Source: Dirofilaria immitis (taxonomy: Eukaryota; Nematoda; Chromadorea; Rhabditida; Onchocercidae). Taken from it: a stretch of DNA of 64,000 bases. Positions 12,339 through 24,939 of the stretch are shown here, piece by piece. The DNA is taken from the NCBI GenBank assembly GCA_024305405.1, contig JAKNDB010000088.1:310001-374000 (forward strand). Direction: 5' to 3'. The number at the start of each line of letters is the position of its first letter. The first letter of the stretch is position 1. The translations under genes and the position numbers were made by a program. The notes beneath the pieces were generated by a model. It searched no databases. It was given only the letters and a program-made list of their open reading frames with translations, and was not told the DNA's origin.

Positions 12339-15300
12339 TTATTAATGTATTTTTTTTTTTAAATTACTTCTTACACCTTCTTACACTTGTATAATGTCAT
12401 GTATTGCTAAAAAGATTCTTAATGAAAAAAGGAAAGGCATAATATGAAAATTTTCCTTTTACTTAAAAATATTATTTTCATATATTTTTTGCTTCTCTTA
12501 TTTTCACAAAATTTGAAATGTACATAGCTTAGGTTTATTTGCAAAAATTATTTTCACAGCTATATTTGCATATTTTCATTTAATCAAAATGGGAAATTAT
12601 TACCGGAATGTGAAGTAAAATAGTTAAAATATTTTTTTATAATTTATTCGATCATTTTTTAAGCATCATCATTGATCATTCTTACTATCAGTGATAGCAT
12701 CATGAAATATTATTCGTAGTCGAACTATTATGTAAACAAAAAAGTAAAATTTCAACATGAAAAATAATAAATCATGAAAATAAAAGACGAAAAAAAAATA
12801 AACAGAAAATTATCATCTCATTGCCTGCTACTGTATCATGAATATACCGTATTCGAAATACAGTACGCCAAAGGAAAATTACCATGATGAAATGGTAACA
12901 ATTGTTAAAAGAGCTACATAGCTTATTGTAGCTTTTTTGAATGAATTTTCATAACATGAAAAATTATCATTCAAATTTTTAATTTATAAATCATTTTTAA
13001 TAGCACAATATCTTATTTGTATTACTCTTGTCGAAACATTGCTTTATTATTCGAAGTGATCAATTCAATTTAATTCAGATTTAATCAAATTTCTATTTTA
13101 TCCATTAATGAAATGTTCGATAGTTTTTTCTTATGATATAAATATTATATATATTGTCGCACATGTTTTCATAATTATCGAATTAATAACATTAGTAGTT
13201 CAAGAAATAATAATCATTCTTTAAGTATTATTCATTTGTATTATATGTATATTATTTTCATATAAAAACATAAATTAAACTCATTGAAATTATAAAAAAA
13301 TTTAATATTTTGAAATGATTTTCGTTTGCTTGTTTTTTTTTTGAAAAATGAAAGTGTTAGCCTGAAAAAGAAAAAAGATTAATTACGAAAAATTTCATAG
13401 TTTTCAATCTTTGTCATAAATTTTTATTCATTTTTTTTCTAAATAACTTTTGCTCAAATCATCATCAATCTGATCGTTCCTTTAACTGCAAAAAAATGAA
13501 TGAAATAGGCTAGTGATCAAAACAGATCATAGCCATTTGATTATGATTGTTTGAAAGTAAAATAGATTATTTGAAAATCAAATATATTCAATAATTAGTT
13601 ATTCAAGTACAAGATAGTTTTCCAACTAAATTAATTTTTCACTATCCAAGGATTTTAATTGTTTAAGTTATAAGAATGAATTGTTCAATCATTAATTAAA
13701 TAATTATTAATTATTCAATTTACAAAAAAAATTACACAAATGAATTATCCAATAACAAGTTAAATGTAATAAGTTTATTCAAAAGAATGACAAATATTCA
13801 GCTTTACGAGTTTTATGATTTAATACTTTTTTATAACAAATATTCATTTTGTACATTTCGAGAAAATTTTTTTAGTCTTAGAATATAACACACGAAATAT
13901 TTGTAAAGTGAAAAAAGTTTTAACAAACCAAAATATTTAATTGGTATTTAATTGCGCTTTTGTTTTGGTCATTTTGTCTATTATTATAAATCAGTATGCA
14001 AATCAAATTTTCAAACTGACTAAGATTAATCATAATTTTTTTAATTACAATTAAGATTATTTAAGATATTTCACAAAAATTTTGAAAATTTCGCAATCAA
14101 AATTTTTCCTATTTGAAATGAAAAAATGTGAAATAACAAAAATTAGAAAAATACCATTTTAATCCTTAGTATGAGCACTTTTCAAGAATAATTTTAAAGT
14201 TAACTTTTAAAAAATTAATTTTATGTTAAATAGCTAAAAATCACAAAATACATCACTTTTCATATAATATAATTGAAAATTTATCACCTATGATAATTTG
14301 AGGAATTATCTGTATATCATTCTTTTTTTTTTATCTAATGCAAGCGCTAGAAATAATAATAATAATAATATTAAATTTATAAATTAATCTGATGAATAAA
14401 ATAATCTGAAAAATGTTGGTAGTATGCTAGCTAAAATGCTTATTAAGTCTACTTAATTGATTATGATAAAAAAATATATCAAATCAATTAAGTCATCATT
14501 TTATCTTCACTGTTATCAACTCTTCGTTTCGTTTTGAACGCATTATGAAAAATAGGATATAGGAACGATGAAAAAAATTGATCAAATAATTTGTAATAGA
14601 AATAATAATTAAAATAGGAAATTGAAATAAGAGATGTAATAAGAATTTTTCAATGATAATGCAAAAATAAATTGAAAAATAATAAAAAGTAGGAATTATT
14701 TTAGTAATTATTAGTTTAATTAAAATAATTTTTCTAATGATTGAAAGTATTTTATATTTTAAGTTCTAAAATAAAATTTTTAATATTCATTACAATTTTA
14801 AATTCCGAAAACGATGTCAAAAAATGAGATTTTTCATTTAATTGAAATATTTACTAATATATTATCTTATATTGTTTAGATATCTCAAGATTATTAATCA
14901 GAATTTTCAAAGGAAAAATTGAAAACTGAAATATGAAAAGTGATAATATTAAAAGGCAAATTTAAAATTATGCTTAATTAAACTAAAATATTAATTATGA
15001 ACTATAAAATGCTATCTTAGCATTGTTCACAAAATTTTAATATTAATTGCGAATTTTAATAAGTATTTTTATAGAATTTAAAGTCCGAAATGCATAAATT
15101 AATAAAGTTGCAATTGATTTATCGAAATAAAATTATTAATTCATTTCACCTAGTTTCAATTATCTTTTGTTTATCATCTAGCAAATATTAGTATATTAAG
15201 TTGTAATCAAAAAATTTTGTATAGTATTTTAATCATTACAAATTAATATTGGCTATCTATTATGACATATGTTTTCCATTTTCTTTGATTCCAATAAAAA

Positions 15301-15380
15301 TTCAGCCTTAGTTTGATAAATCTCGATATCACCTGACCAATTTTAATAAAATATGAATTAACTCATCTGATATTTTTTAG
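12339..15380. other. intergenic, no clear gene
   Basis: Includes the 3' flank of the PB1 gene (an AATAAA occurs near 12798) and a cluster of TACTGTA/ATACAGTA words at about 12828-12870. A stretch at about 15250-15330 is weakly coding-like on the plus strand but broken by stops. Nothing else is supported. Confidence 0.5.
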
Positions 15381-15638
15381 CTTCCATTAAATTCTTCCAA
15401 TGTCTTAATTACTAACGACGATGTAGAAAGGTAAAAACATACATGAAATAAATTTCTCGAAATTTTTAATTAAAAATTATCAGCAATTATCAAAATGACA
15501 TTTATCAGATATCAGAATTTGATTGCTGTATCAATGATTATATTTGTTTTTTAAATATAATGATAAACATAAGTAATTGATTTAGTATTATCAAAATTTG
15601 TAAAATTTCCAGACAGTGATGTTATTTTATTCAATTGA
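15381..15638 (+). CDS. possible 3' end of an unrecognised gene
   Basis: Three segments join with compatible phases: 15381-15430 (acceptor TATTTTTTAG, donor GTAAAA), 15484-15545 (acceptor ATTATCAG, donor GTTTTT) and 15613-15638 (acceptor TTTCCAG), ending in TGA. They would encode about 45 residues, acidic and Ser/Asn-rich, with ISEFDCCINDY in the middle segment. Introns of 53 and 67 bases resemble the two short introns of YIF1 in this window. I found no upstream exon or start, the second donor is weak, and no family is recognisable. A chance arrangement is possible. Confidence 0.25.
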
Positions 15639-17016
15639 TTAATTTGTGATAGCATGCGATAATCTAAAATTCAATGAAAATGCATGAAAATATTTGAAAT
15701 TATCTCTTTTGAATTGATTTGATTAATTTTGTGATAGCATATTTGAACAATATGTGATAATCTAAAATTCCATTTTTCAATTATTTAAATATTTAATGCT
15801 TTTTAAAAATTGCAACAGAAATATTTCAAATAATGCAACACATTATTAGCTTGTTAACTTACCTATAGAGTTAGATATAAATAATTTTGTTAATTAAAGC
15901 GAAATTTTTAAATAGGAGAAAGAAATACGAGAAAAATAATCAGTATGTAATATGATTTTTAAATAATCGATGCATCATTTAACATAATTACAGTATTAAA
16001 ATGAGTAGAAGAAATCTAACAACAATGATAAAAAAGTGATCAGACGAAATAAGAAATTGAAACTTATATCAACTATATCTATCATGAAACTGTAGAATGC
16101 TGGTTACCGTAAATCATAACTACTTGACTTTGTATCGTAAACTATAAATTTAATTTTATAGAATGATATTACTACCTTAAACATTGCTTGGTTTTGTAGA
16201 ATATCAGCTAAATTGTATCCACATAATGTTATATACACATATTCATGATAGCTGATGCTCTACATTTGTAACGTGGAGTGCTGATTTCATCAACTGTATC
16301 CATTTGATACTGTAGGATACTACAGTAAGTCATATGTATTTCGTACTGTAAGATGGTTTGCCAAACGATAATAAATCTGTATTTGATTAAATGATTTTCT
16401 AAAAAATAGTTATAATTGTAAGTTTTTAAATAATTCATTATTATTATTTAATTATTTGAAACGAATCAATTGCTTTTATTTATCCAAATTTATATTTATT
16501 CTTTTCGAAACGAATTTATATAACTCATCAAACTAATTGCTTAATATGTTATCAGTTTTCCAATAAACATCTATTTGCGTCAATTTTTGCTCATATACTA
16601 AGCATTTACCGTATCATTGTCATATGATCTTATCAATGAATTATTCAAAAACTTACAATTTTGTTTAATAATACTAAAAAAATGATTTTTGTTTTATTTT
16701 TTCATCTCTGTGATTTCATGAAATCCTTTTGAAATTTTTAATATGCAAAAGAAAAAATACACAGAATTCTAGCACATTTAAATTTTTGATTAAAAAAAAT
16801 CGAGTTAATTTTAAATGAATACTGTAAAAAGAATAAGTACGGTGCATATTAAATTTTAATTTGTATAGAAAAAATTTTTTATCATTCATTATTAATCATA
16901 AAAATTGAAATTATTAATTGATAAATAAATTTGATAAAACATAATCATATCTTCATTTTTTCTCCTTTTACCTCTCTCTTTCTCTTTCTCTTTTTTTGTC
17001 TTTTTCATCCTTTGAT
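15639..17016. other. intergenic, no gene seen
   Basis: A/T-rich. At 16088-16360 there is a loose cluster of CTGTAGAATGCTG, TACCGTAAA, TACTGTAGGATACTACAGTA and similar words on both strands. The minus-strand open frame through it (16229-16438) follows this repeat-like sequence and is not credible coding. Confidence 0.5.
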
Positions 17017-17983
17017 TTAATGTTCTTTTTGATTTAGCCATTTTAGTCGAAATTTTCGAGTTAACAATGAAATCCATGGATTTGGCAGGGCTGAAAACAA
17101 TTTCTATTTAGTAAAAAAATTTTCAAAAAAAATTATTTTTTACCGAAAATTTATCAATGTTTAATCAATAAATCAGATTAATAGTATTTAATTGAAATTA
17201 CAAATAACAATAAATGTGAAATGTTATTTGATAAAAATAAATCAACGATTGAAATTTTAAAATTTCAAACTATATATCCTAAGTAAATGCTTGAATAAAT
17301 TATATTCCATTTATATATTTCATGCTATTTTGATGATTTCTTTGTTCTATCATTGATAGATGGTCATTCTCAATCATTCTCGATGACAAAAAAGTATACA
17401 ATTTTTTTCTAAATTACAAAAAGTGAAATTTCAAAAAATTGTACTCACCTGCTACAACTCTTTCCTGATCATTCACTTCTTTCTCGCTATCATCTTTGAT
17501 AAAGCTGTAAATAAAATGAATTAATATTTTACTGATAAGTATGTATTTTTAGTGTTGACTAAAATTAAAATTTTACATTTAAAAAATAATAAATTTGAAA
17601 TTGATTATCAAATTTAAATTAGATCCAAAAATTTTAAATTTTAAATTTGCTTTTAAAAGAATTTCATCCATGGCAGCAAATTAGAATTTTGTTTTAATTC
17701 CTAAAATGAAATTTATAATCAATAGAAGATTGATTATTTAGTGATAAATATATTTTTGTATTATCAAAAAAAAACAGGAAAGTTAGTAAAATTCAAAAAT
17801 TTGACAAAATTAACTGACAGTGAAGTGACAGGTTCATCATTGATAACTCTTTGCAGATAAAAATTTGGCCCAAGAACTGAGAGCAACGATTGTTTTGATA
17901 AATATTCTCGGCATCAATATAATCATTTATCAATATGATAAAAATGGTAGCCAATGTAGAAACATTGAGAAAATATTTTATAT
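17017..17983 (-). CDS. C-terminal exons of an unrecognised membrane protein
   Basis: Minus-strand exons: 17983-17819 (acceptor AATTTCAG, donor GTCAGT), 17504-17449 (TTTACAG, GTGAGT) and 17090-17017 (TTTTCAG, stop TAA). The last two have excellent splice signals and phases 1-2-1 agree. Seen: the first exon begins with a hydrophobic segment (YFLNVSTLATIFIILIN), then DAENIYQNNRCSQ; the second is acidic (KDDSEKEVNDQER); the protein ends LTRKFRLKWLNQKEH. Within 17870-17880 the frame must shift by one added base to run from NNRCSQ into LGPNFYLQRV. Both frames are open there and each has a matching donor, but third-position A/T bias favours the shifted frame. No known family is recognised. A candidate first exon lies at 21430-21559. 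Confidence is high that these are exons and low on function. Confidence 0.6.
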
Positions 17984-18825
17984 CTGAAATTTTTAATAAA
18001 ATATTTTAATTTTTCAATATCTCAGATCTTTTTGTTTTTTTTCAATTTATCATCAAAAATATTATTTATTACTTTTTAAAATATTTAGTTTTATTATATA
18101 ACGCAATATTATTTTAATTTATTCAATAAAATTTTGCTCGAATTTTTATGCTAAATTTTAATTTTAATATCGGATTATTTTAATTTATTCATCAATTTAT
18201 ATGATATTTCAAACTAATAAAATATATAATATATAAAAAAAAGAAAATGAATTAATTAATTTAAAAATTGATCAAATTAATTATTATCTATCATTTTACT
18301 GAGCTGATTATAATTATAAATAGACGATGAGATAATTATTATTACCAGTAAAAATTTCTATATAGGATGCTATCATATATATAAATAAAATGTTAAATGA
18401 AAGTTTTATTTATCCTAAAAGAGAATGATGAAAGTATTAAGAAACTAATACTTTCGCTTGCGTATTATTTTTTCATTTAATTTTGAAAATTATTCAGTTC
18501 TGATGATCTGACGAATTTTAACATTAAATCTTTTTTTTCCCCTTTCATCCTCAACATTAATATTATATCATAGAAGAGAATTGCGCAATTAAAAATGAGT
18601 GATGGTATAATAAATTTAAAAAATAAAAAAGGAAAAAAAGCAAAAGGAGCTTCAACAATTTAAACGATTGTATGAAATGAAAAGATAGGATAAATGAATA
18701 CAATGATAGCAATATATAAATAATATTTAAATATTTTAAATTATTCAATTTAAAATTTTATATTAGTAAAATATCAATCATTATAGATTGTTCAAAATAT
18801 ACGTAAAAAAACCTGCAAAAATTGT

Positions 18826-18866
18826 AATGATACAGTATCATTAGCGTATAAATATACTGTATCATT
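18826..18866. repeat. perfect 13-bp inverted repeat (hairpin)
   Basis: AATGATACAGTAT at 18826-18838 is repeated as its exact reverse complement ATACTGTATCATT at 18854-18866, with a 15-base spacer. It contains the ATACAGTAT/ATACTGTAT words found scattered through the intergenic DNA. Confidence 0.8.
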
Positions 18867-19984
18867 ACTGTACGAAATATGATGCAATTATAATCAAATA
18901 TTTTATTTTTTCGATTAATTTAATTAAAAAATAGGCAATATTAAAATTAATCAGAAATATGCTACTAAAAATAATGTTTAAAAATTACGTCCAAATATTT
19001 GTTGAAATTAAAATTCAATATAAATAATTAGATTTCATAATATAAGTAATTTTTAATGGTACTGTCAAAAATAATAAATAAATAAATTGATACAGTAAAA
19101 AAAAACAAAAACTATCAATTATCAAATGATTTGTACAGTATGCATGAAGTGAAATAATTTCCGATAAATAAATTTTCCTCGCAACTTATTTCAATTTAGT
19201 ATTTGTTATTGATAAATTAAAGTACGGTAAAATATGATATATTCAATTTGATAAATCAAAATATAAAAAATACGATAAATAATAAAATATAATCAAAATC
19301 CATCTTATATAGATATACATTCATTAATATTGATATAAATCAAAATATGATAGCAAAAAAAAAAAAATTGGATAAAAGCCTAAAATAAGAAATGGTTGTG
19401 TTTGCGTATATCTGATATAATTATTTCAATCAAATAACAATATAAGAGAAAGAAAAGAATAAAACAACATAATAAATATCCTAGTTTAGTAAGATAAAAA
19501 TATCATATACCTTAATTTTTGATTATAAATATGCTGCAAATTTTACGTTTAATTTTAGACTGAAAATTTTACGCTTAATTTTTACTTACGTATAAATTTC
19601 ATAGTTGAAATACGACATCAAATGAAATATTATAAATAAAAATTTCACGTTTAATTTTTACTTACATTATATAATTGAAATATAATATTAGAAATATAAA
19701 TAATAAAAAGTTATGATAGTTTTAACTAAATTATAAAAGAGGCAGAATGGATTAATAATGAAATGCTTATTTTTTTCTTTTTTTTTTTTCATTTGCACAA
19801 CATTTTTTCTTTATCCTTTCAATTTTTCAATAATTAATGATGAGGAAAGAGGAAAATTTAACAATATAAAATGCTTAACAAAGGTTATTAAAAGCTATAT
19901 ATTTATATATACATATGTATATTGTTTCAAATAAAATTATACGATAATTATATTATGATTTTTTTTTTTGATTATAATTTATAA

Positions 19985-20415
19985 GCATAAAAGTTATAAT
20001 TTATTATTAATTTAATATATTTAATTTATTAATTTCGTTTTTGATTTATTATTATTATTTTCATTTTTTGATTTATTATTATTATTATTATTAAAAATAT
20101 ATTGTTTCATTTAAGCATGAAAGTTATCATTTATTATTAATTTATTATATATTTAATTTATTAATTCCTTTCGTGATTTATTCTTATTTTTTTGATTTAT
20201 TATTATTAAAAAATATATTGTTTCATTTAAGCATGAAGGTTATTATTTATTATTGATTTAATATATTTGATTAATTGATTTCGTTTTTGATTTATTATTT
20301 TCGTTTTTTGATTTGTTATTATTATTATTATTATTAAAAATATATTGTTTCATTTAAGCGTGAAAGTTATTATTTATTACTAATTTAATATATTCAATTT
20401 TTAATTTCTTTTTTG
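19985..20415. repeat. ~120-bp tandem repeat, 3-4 copies
   Basis: Units share AAAAATATATTGTTTCATTT, then AAGCATGAAAGTTATTATTT and a TTGATTTATTATTATT tract. Copies of the first word lie near 20092, 20210 and 20335, with a partial unit upstream. The number of ATT triplets varies between units. Confidence 0.8.
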
Positions 20416-20644
20416 ATTTTTTTTGTTATTGCATTCTTTTGGAATAACTATTTTAAGTTTATTTCATTTTCGAAAATTTATTTTAACAAATTTTTTCAAT
20501 TCTATCAAAATTAAATATTTCATTCATTCATCATTTCAAGTAATTATTGATTTGTTGCTTTTGAAAAATGTTAAATCAATCACTTATCAATTATATTTCT
20601 ATAAATCCTCAATATCGACTATTTCAGTGATATACAATTTGTTT

Positions 20645-20875
20645 TAAACTTAATATGTTATCTGATAGAGTTAAATTTGAATTTATCATTATTATTTAAA
20701 GTATTTCACTTGTTATATTCGTTTTGTATATGTCAGTATATGTTATCTGATAAAGTTAAATTCGAATATGTTATCTGATATTATGAAATTCGAGTATTTC
20801 ATTTGATATAGTTGCTTATATATATATATTAGAATATGTTATCTCGATACTGTTAAATTTCAGTGTTGTCTGATA
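20645..20875. repeat. degenerate TATGTTATCTGATA repeats
   Basis: At least five variants of AATATGTTATCTGATAGAGT followed by TAAATTCGA are spaced irregularly. They begin immediately after the preceding array. No coding content. Confidence 0.65.
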
Positions 20876-20997
20876 GAATTTTTAACAAATCATTTTGCAA
20901 AATATTATTCAATTTTTTTTTTTGTTCGCATCTGTAAATTATTTGATTTCAATTTATTAAATGATCAAATAATTTCTCAATGTTTGAATGTGTTAAA

Positions 20998-21056
20998 AGA
21001 AAAAATGAGAGAAAAGAAGAGGGGAAGAGAGAGGGAAGTGAGAGAGAAAGAAAAAA
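20998..21056 (+). repeat. 59-base polypurine tract
   Basis: Almost uninterrupted purines (AGAGGGGAAGAGAGAGGGAA in the middle), the only T being in ATGAGAG and AGTGAGAG. It is an unusual strand asymmetry in this A/T-rich DNA and could form non-B DNA. Confidence 0.7.
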
Positions 21057-21429
21057 ATTTTTTAAAATTAATTTCAGATATCAATTAAAAATATTCTATG
21101 AACGCTTCTCATGCATACTTTTATCAATTTCATGTATTAATTTATGATCTAAACTAATACAAAAGAAAACGAAATGATAAATAAATAATTGATAAAAATT
21201 TGCATAAAAGCCATTTCAAAAAGTTTAAAATTTTTCTCACTTTCTAATACAAAAAAAAATAATTTTTAGAGCAAAAGTGATAATTCAAATAATTTTTAAT
21301 CATATTTTTTTTGATAATTTAGGCCTTTTAAAATTAACAAAAATTTTTTCAAAAAGAAGTAATTATTTCATTGTGTGATAAATTAGCAAACAAAATTGCT
21401 GGCAAATTCGAAAAAATTTGAATTATTAC

Positions 21430-21559
21430 CATTAAATTCGAATAAATATGAATTATTGATTAGGATGATTATTGATTGGCAGGCTAATATGATAAATTTT
21501 CTGATTACTTCATCCTCCTTCTGCCTATTGACATATCGGGAAAGATGATAATCAATCAT
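21430..21559 (-). CDS. possible first exon of the membrane protein
   Basis: On the minus strand an ATG at 21559 opens 43 codons plus one base, ending at a GTAATA donor (21429-21428). Seen: a polar start (MIDYHLSRYVNRQKEDE), then a hydrophobic segment around IILACQSIIILIN that could be a membrane anchor. The phase (1) fits the first C-terminal exon at 17983. The patch is clearly richer in G and C than its surroundings. The link across more than 3 kb is inference, and an unrelated short gene is possible. Confidence 0.35.
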
Positions 21560-22827
21560 GCATTTTGAATGAAAATACGAATGATATGTTTGATGATAAT
21601 TATCAAACTAATCCATTATATATGCATAATGTAATTTAAAAATTAAATAATTAAAATTATATCATGAATTAATTGATAAATATTGATATTATGTGAATAC
21701 ATCGAGATATAATATTTATCACTTTATTTAATAAAAAAATTAATCAAATAATGCAATTACGATAATTATTGAAAATGATAAATTGAACAGATAAATGATG
21801 AAATAAACAATAAAAAAAATTAAAAATTATCGATAAACAATAATAATCTAACAGCTAATATCAAAAGAAAAAAATTTTATTTTTGTTAAAAATATTTCTT
21901 TTCTGTTTTTTAGATAATTTATGAAAAAAAAATAAAATTATATAATTTTTTCACGAATTATAGCGTATGAAATTTATTTATTCAAACTTAAAAACTTAAA
22001 ATGTTTACTAATTTAATTATAATAAATTTTTACTAATTAATAAATATAATAAAAACAAATATGATTGATATTTTTTTCCTTTTCAGAAATGATATTATTT
22101 TTTTTCCGCTCATTTATTTATTCATTAAAATTAATTTTATAATCGGTGAAATTAATTTTCTGTCAACTATTAATATGCTTAGTATAATTAGATCCCTGCT
22201 AATTAAAAAGTATTATATCAAATTAATTAAATGATACGAATATAAAATTACGATTAATTACAAATAGACAAAAGAAAAAAAGTTAGTAATTATGAAAAAA
22301 AATTGGAAATGAAAATTAATCTAAAAATTTCGCAATTATCCGTTTTATTATTTATGGCAAAAATTTATGCAAAAAGGAAGAATAATTTATTACTGTAATT
22401 ACTTAATTACTGTAATTACTAACTTTTTTTTTTATTTAATATAAAATTATGCTATTAAAGCATATAAAAGCATATGTTTAACAATGCATTTATAATGCAA
22501 ACTACTCAAATTAACACGCAGTATGAATTACAAATGCCAATAAAATTTTTTAAAATAATTTAAAATAAAAATTTTTGGCAAAAATCAAAGAATATAAAAC
22601 GGCAAATATTTTGATAATTTTAGCAATGTATATATATGCTAGTCTTATTATCAAAATTAAATTTAATAATTAATTTAATCATTAAATTTAATTGTTTGCT
22701 ATTCAATTTTTAAATTGTCTTTGAAATTCTTTCGATAATGAAATTTTTATTTTGATAATTTTATTATAATAAATATTGGTTGTTGCATTTTTTGCTTTTT
22801 TCTAATTTCAACAAACATTTTTCATTT

Positions 22828-23165
22828 TTAATAAGAAATTAATTTGAAAGAAAAAAATACGAATTTTTAATAGGAAATCGATTTAAAAGGAAAAATAAGA
22901 ATTTCTAAAAGGAATTAATTCAAAAGAAAAAATAAGAATTTGTAGTAAAACATTAATTTAAAAGGAAAAGATAAGGATTTGTAATAGGAAATTAATTTGA
23001 AAGAAAAAGATAGGATTTTTAATAAGAAATTAATTTAAAAGGAGAAATAGGAATTTCTAAAAAGGAATTAATTCAAAAGAAAAAAATAAGAATTTGTAAT
23101 AAGAAATTAATGTAAAAGAAAAAATAAGAATTTGTGGTATGAAATTAAATTAAAAATTTATGGAA
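22828..23165. repeat. ~40-bp tandem repeat, about 8 copies
   Basis: Purine-rich units on GGAATTAATTCAAAAGAAAA and ATAAGAATTTGTAATA, alternating two sub-variants. Diverged by small indels. Confidence 0.8.
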
Positions 23166-24641
23166 CAAAATAAATAGGACTTAAAAATTGTAACAAAAAA
23201 ATATATATATATTTAGAAGAAAAATGAATAAAATTTCTAGCTCCAATTAATTTTTGATTTCGTTGTTTTTTAAAATTCAATATTTGAAAACAATGAATCT
23301 TACAAAATGTAATTATATATTACATACTTAAATAGTAATTTCATATTTCATTCGTATTCAATAAATTATTAAATTAATTTATAGCCCTGAAAAAAACAGA
23401 CAAACAAACGAACAAAGTTAATAGAAAGCACAATGAAATATACAAATATTTCTTTCGTTGTCGTATTCAGTTCATTATCGAAATTCAATCCAATTCATTT
23501 CCATTGAATCATTTCCAATATATACATATTTATATATATATATATGTTGTTATATGAGAAATAAAAGTTGCCTTAAAAATAAAAAGCGTTATAAAAAATT
23601 TCTTGAATTTCTAACTTATTTAAAGGAAAAGTTTGATTAACTTTAATAACATATCATATTTCTTAATGATAATTTTCAAATCTTACCTTAAGAATTATTT
23701 TCCATCTAAAATAATTTCATAATAATTTCATGAAACTTTTGCGTCTGAAAAAAATTAATTTATATTTACAATCAATAATAATTACAAAGTTAGCAAAATT
23801 TAAAATTGTCAAAATTTCATTAATTATTTTAAAACAATTCAAAAAAGATAATAGCAAAAAAATGAAATTTTAAAAAGACAAAAAAGTTTGATTACAATTT
23901 TGACATTTAATAATTATTTAGCGTTTAAGAAAAAAAAGGTAACTTTTTTAAACTAAAATTATTTTGTAAGCGATATATTCTTTCACATTTTATTTTAATT
24001 ATTTTATTTTAATTTTAACTATTCCTATCAGATTGCCATTTTCTCGTCTTTTTAATTCTTTGATTTATATTGAAATAAATGATATGAGGCTGATTCAATC
24101 TTTTAGAGAAATGATAAAGGGTTGATCCAATATTATATTGAAATAGATGATAAGAAGCTGATTCAAATTTTTTTTAAAAATTAATCCTAATTTAATTGAA
24201 TTTATTCGGGTGAATTTAAATTAATTTATTTAATTGAATTTATTTAGGAAAAAACGACGATGAAATTAAATTTGAAAATTCAATTAATCGATTGAATTAA
24301 TTTGTATATACATCGGTATACATGTGTGTATAAATAATTAATAACATAATTTTCTACCTGAATTACAAAATCATTCATTCAAAATTAATTTGCTCATCGA
24401 AACCAATTTCATTTATAAACATGCGACCATGGTGATTGTTTCTAAAATTTTTTATTAATTATAAATTATTAATATTTAAATTTCTCTTTTATTTTCTCCT
24501 TCATTTTGTCTTGCCTTTTTTTTGCTGAAAGAAAAAAAATTTAACAGGAAATAAAATTATATTGCATATTGATTTAAAGTAATGAAATGAGAGAAAATAT
24601 TTTTCTGTATATGATTTGTCGATAGATTTTAAGTCCTACTA

Positions 24642-24939
<298 letters not shown>

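Larger units (their letters stand above)
18000..21429. other. intron or intergenic, repeats only
   Basis: If the exons at 17.0-18.0 kb and 21.5 kb belong together, this is a 3.1-3.4 kb intron. It holds an inverted repeat at 18826-18866, a roughly 120-bp array at 19985-20415, TATGTTATCTGATA repeats at 20645-20875 and a purine tract at 20998-21056. A 30-base candidate micro-exon, minus strand 21148-21119 (TAGTTTAG acceptor, GTATGC donor), keeps phase but is too short to trust. Confidence 0.4.

Noticed and set aside
16229..16438. 69-residue minus-strand frame
   Set aside because: Overlaps the TACTGTA word cluster, and no splice sites or coding bias support it.
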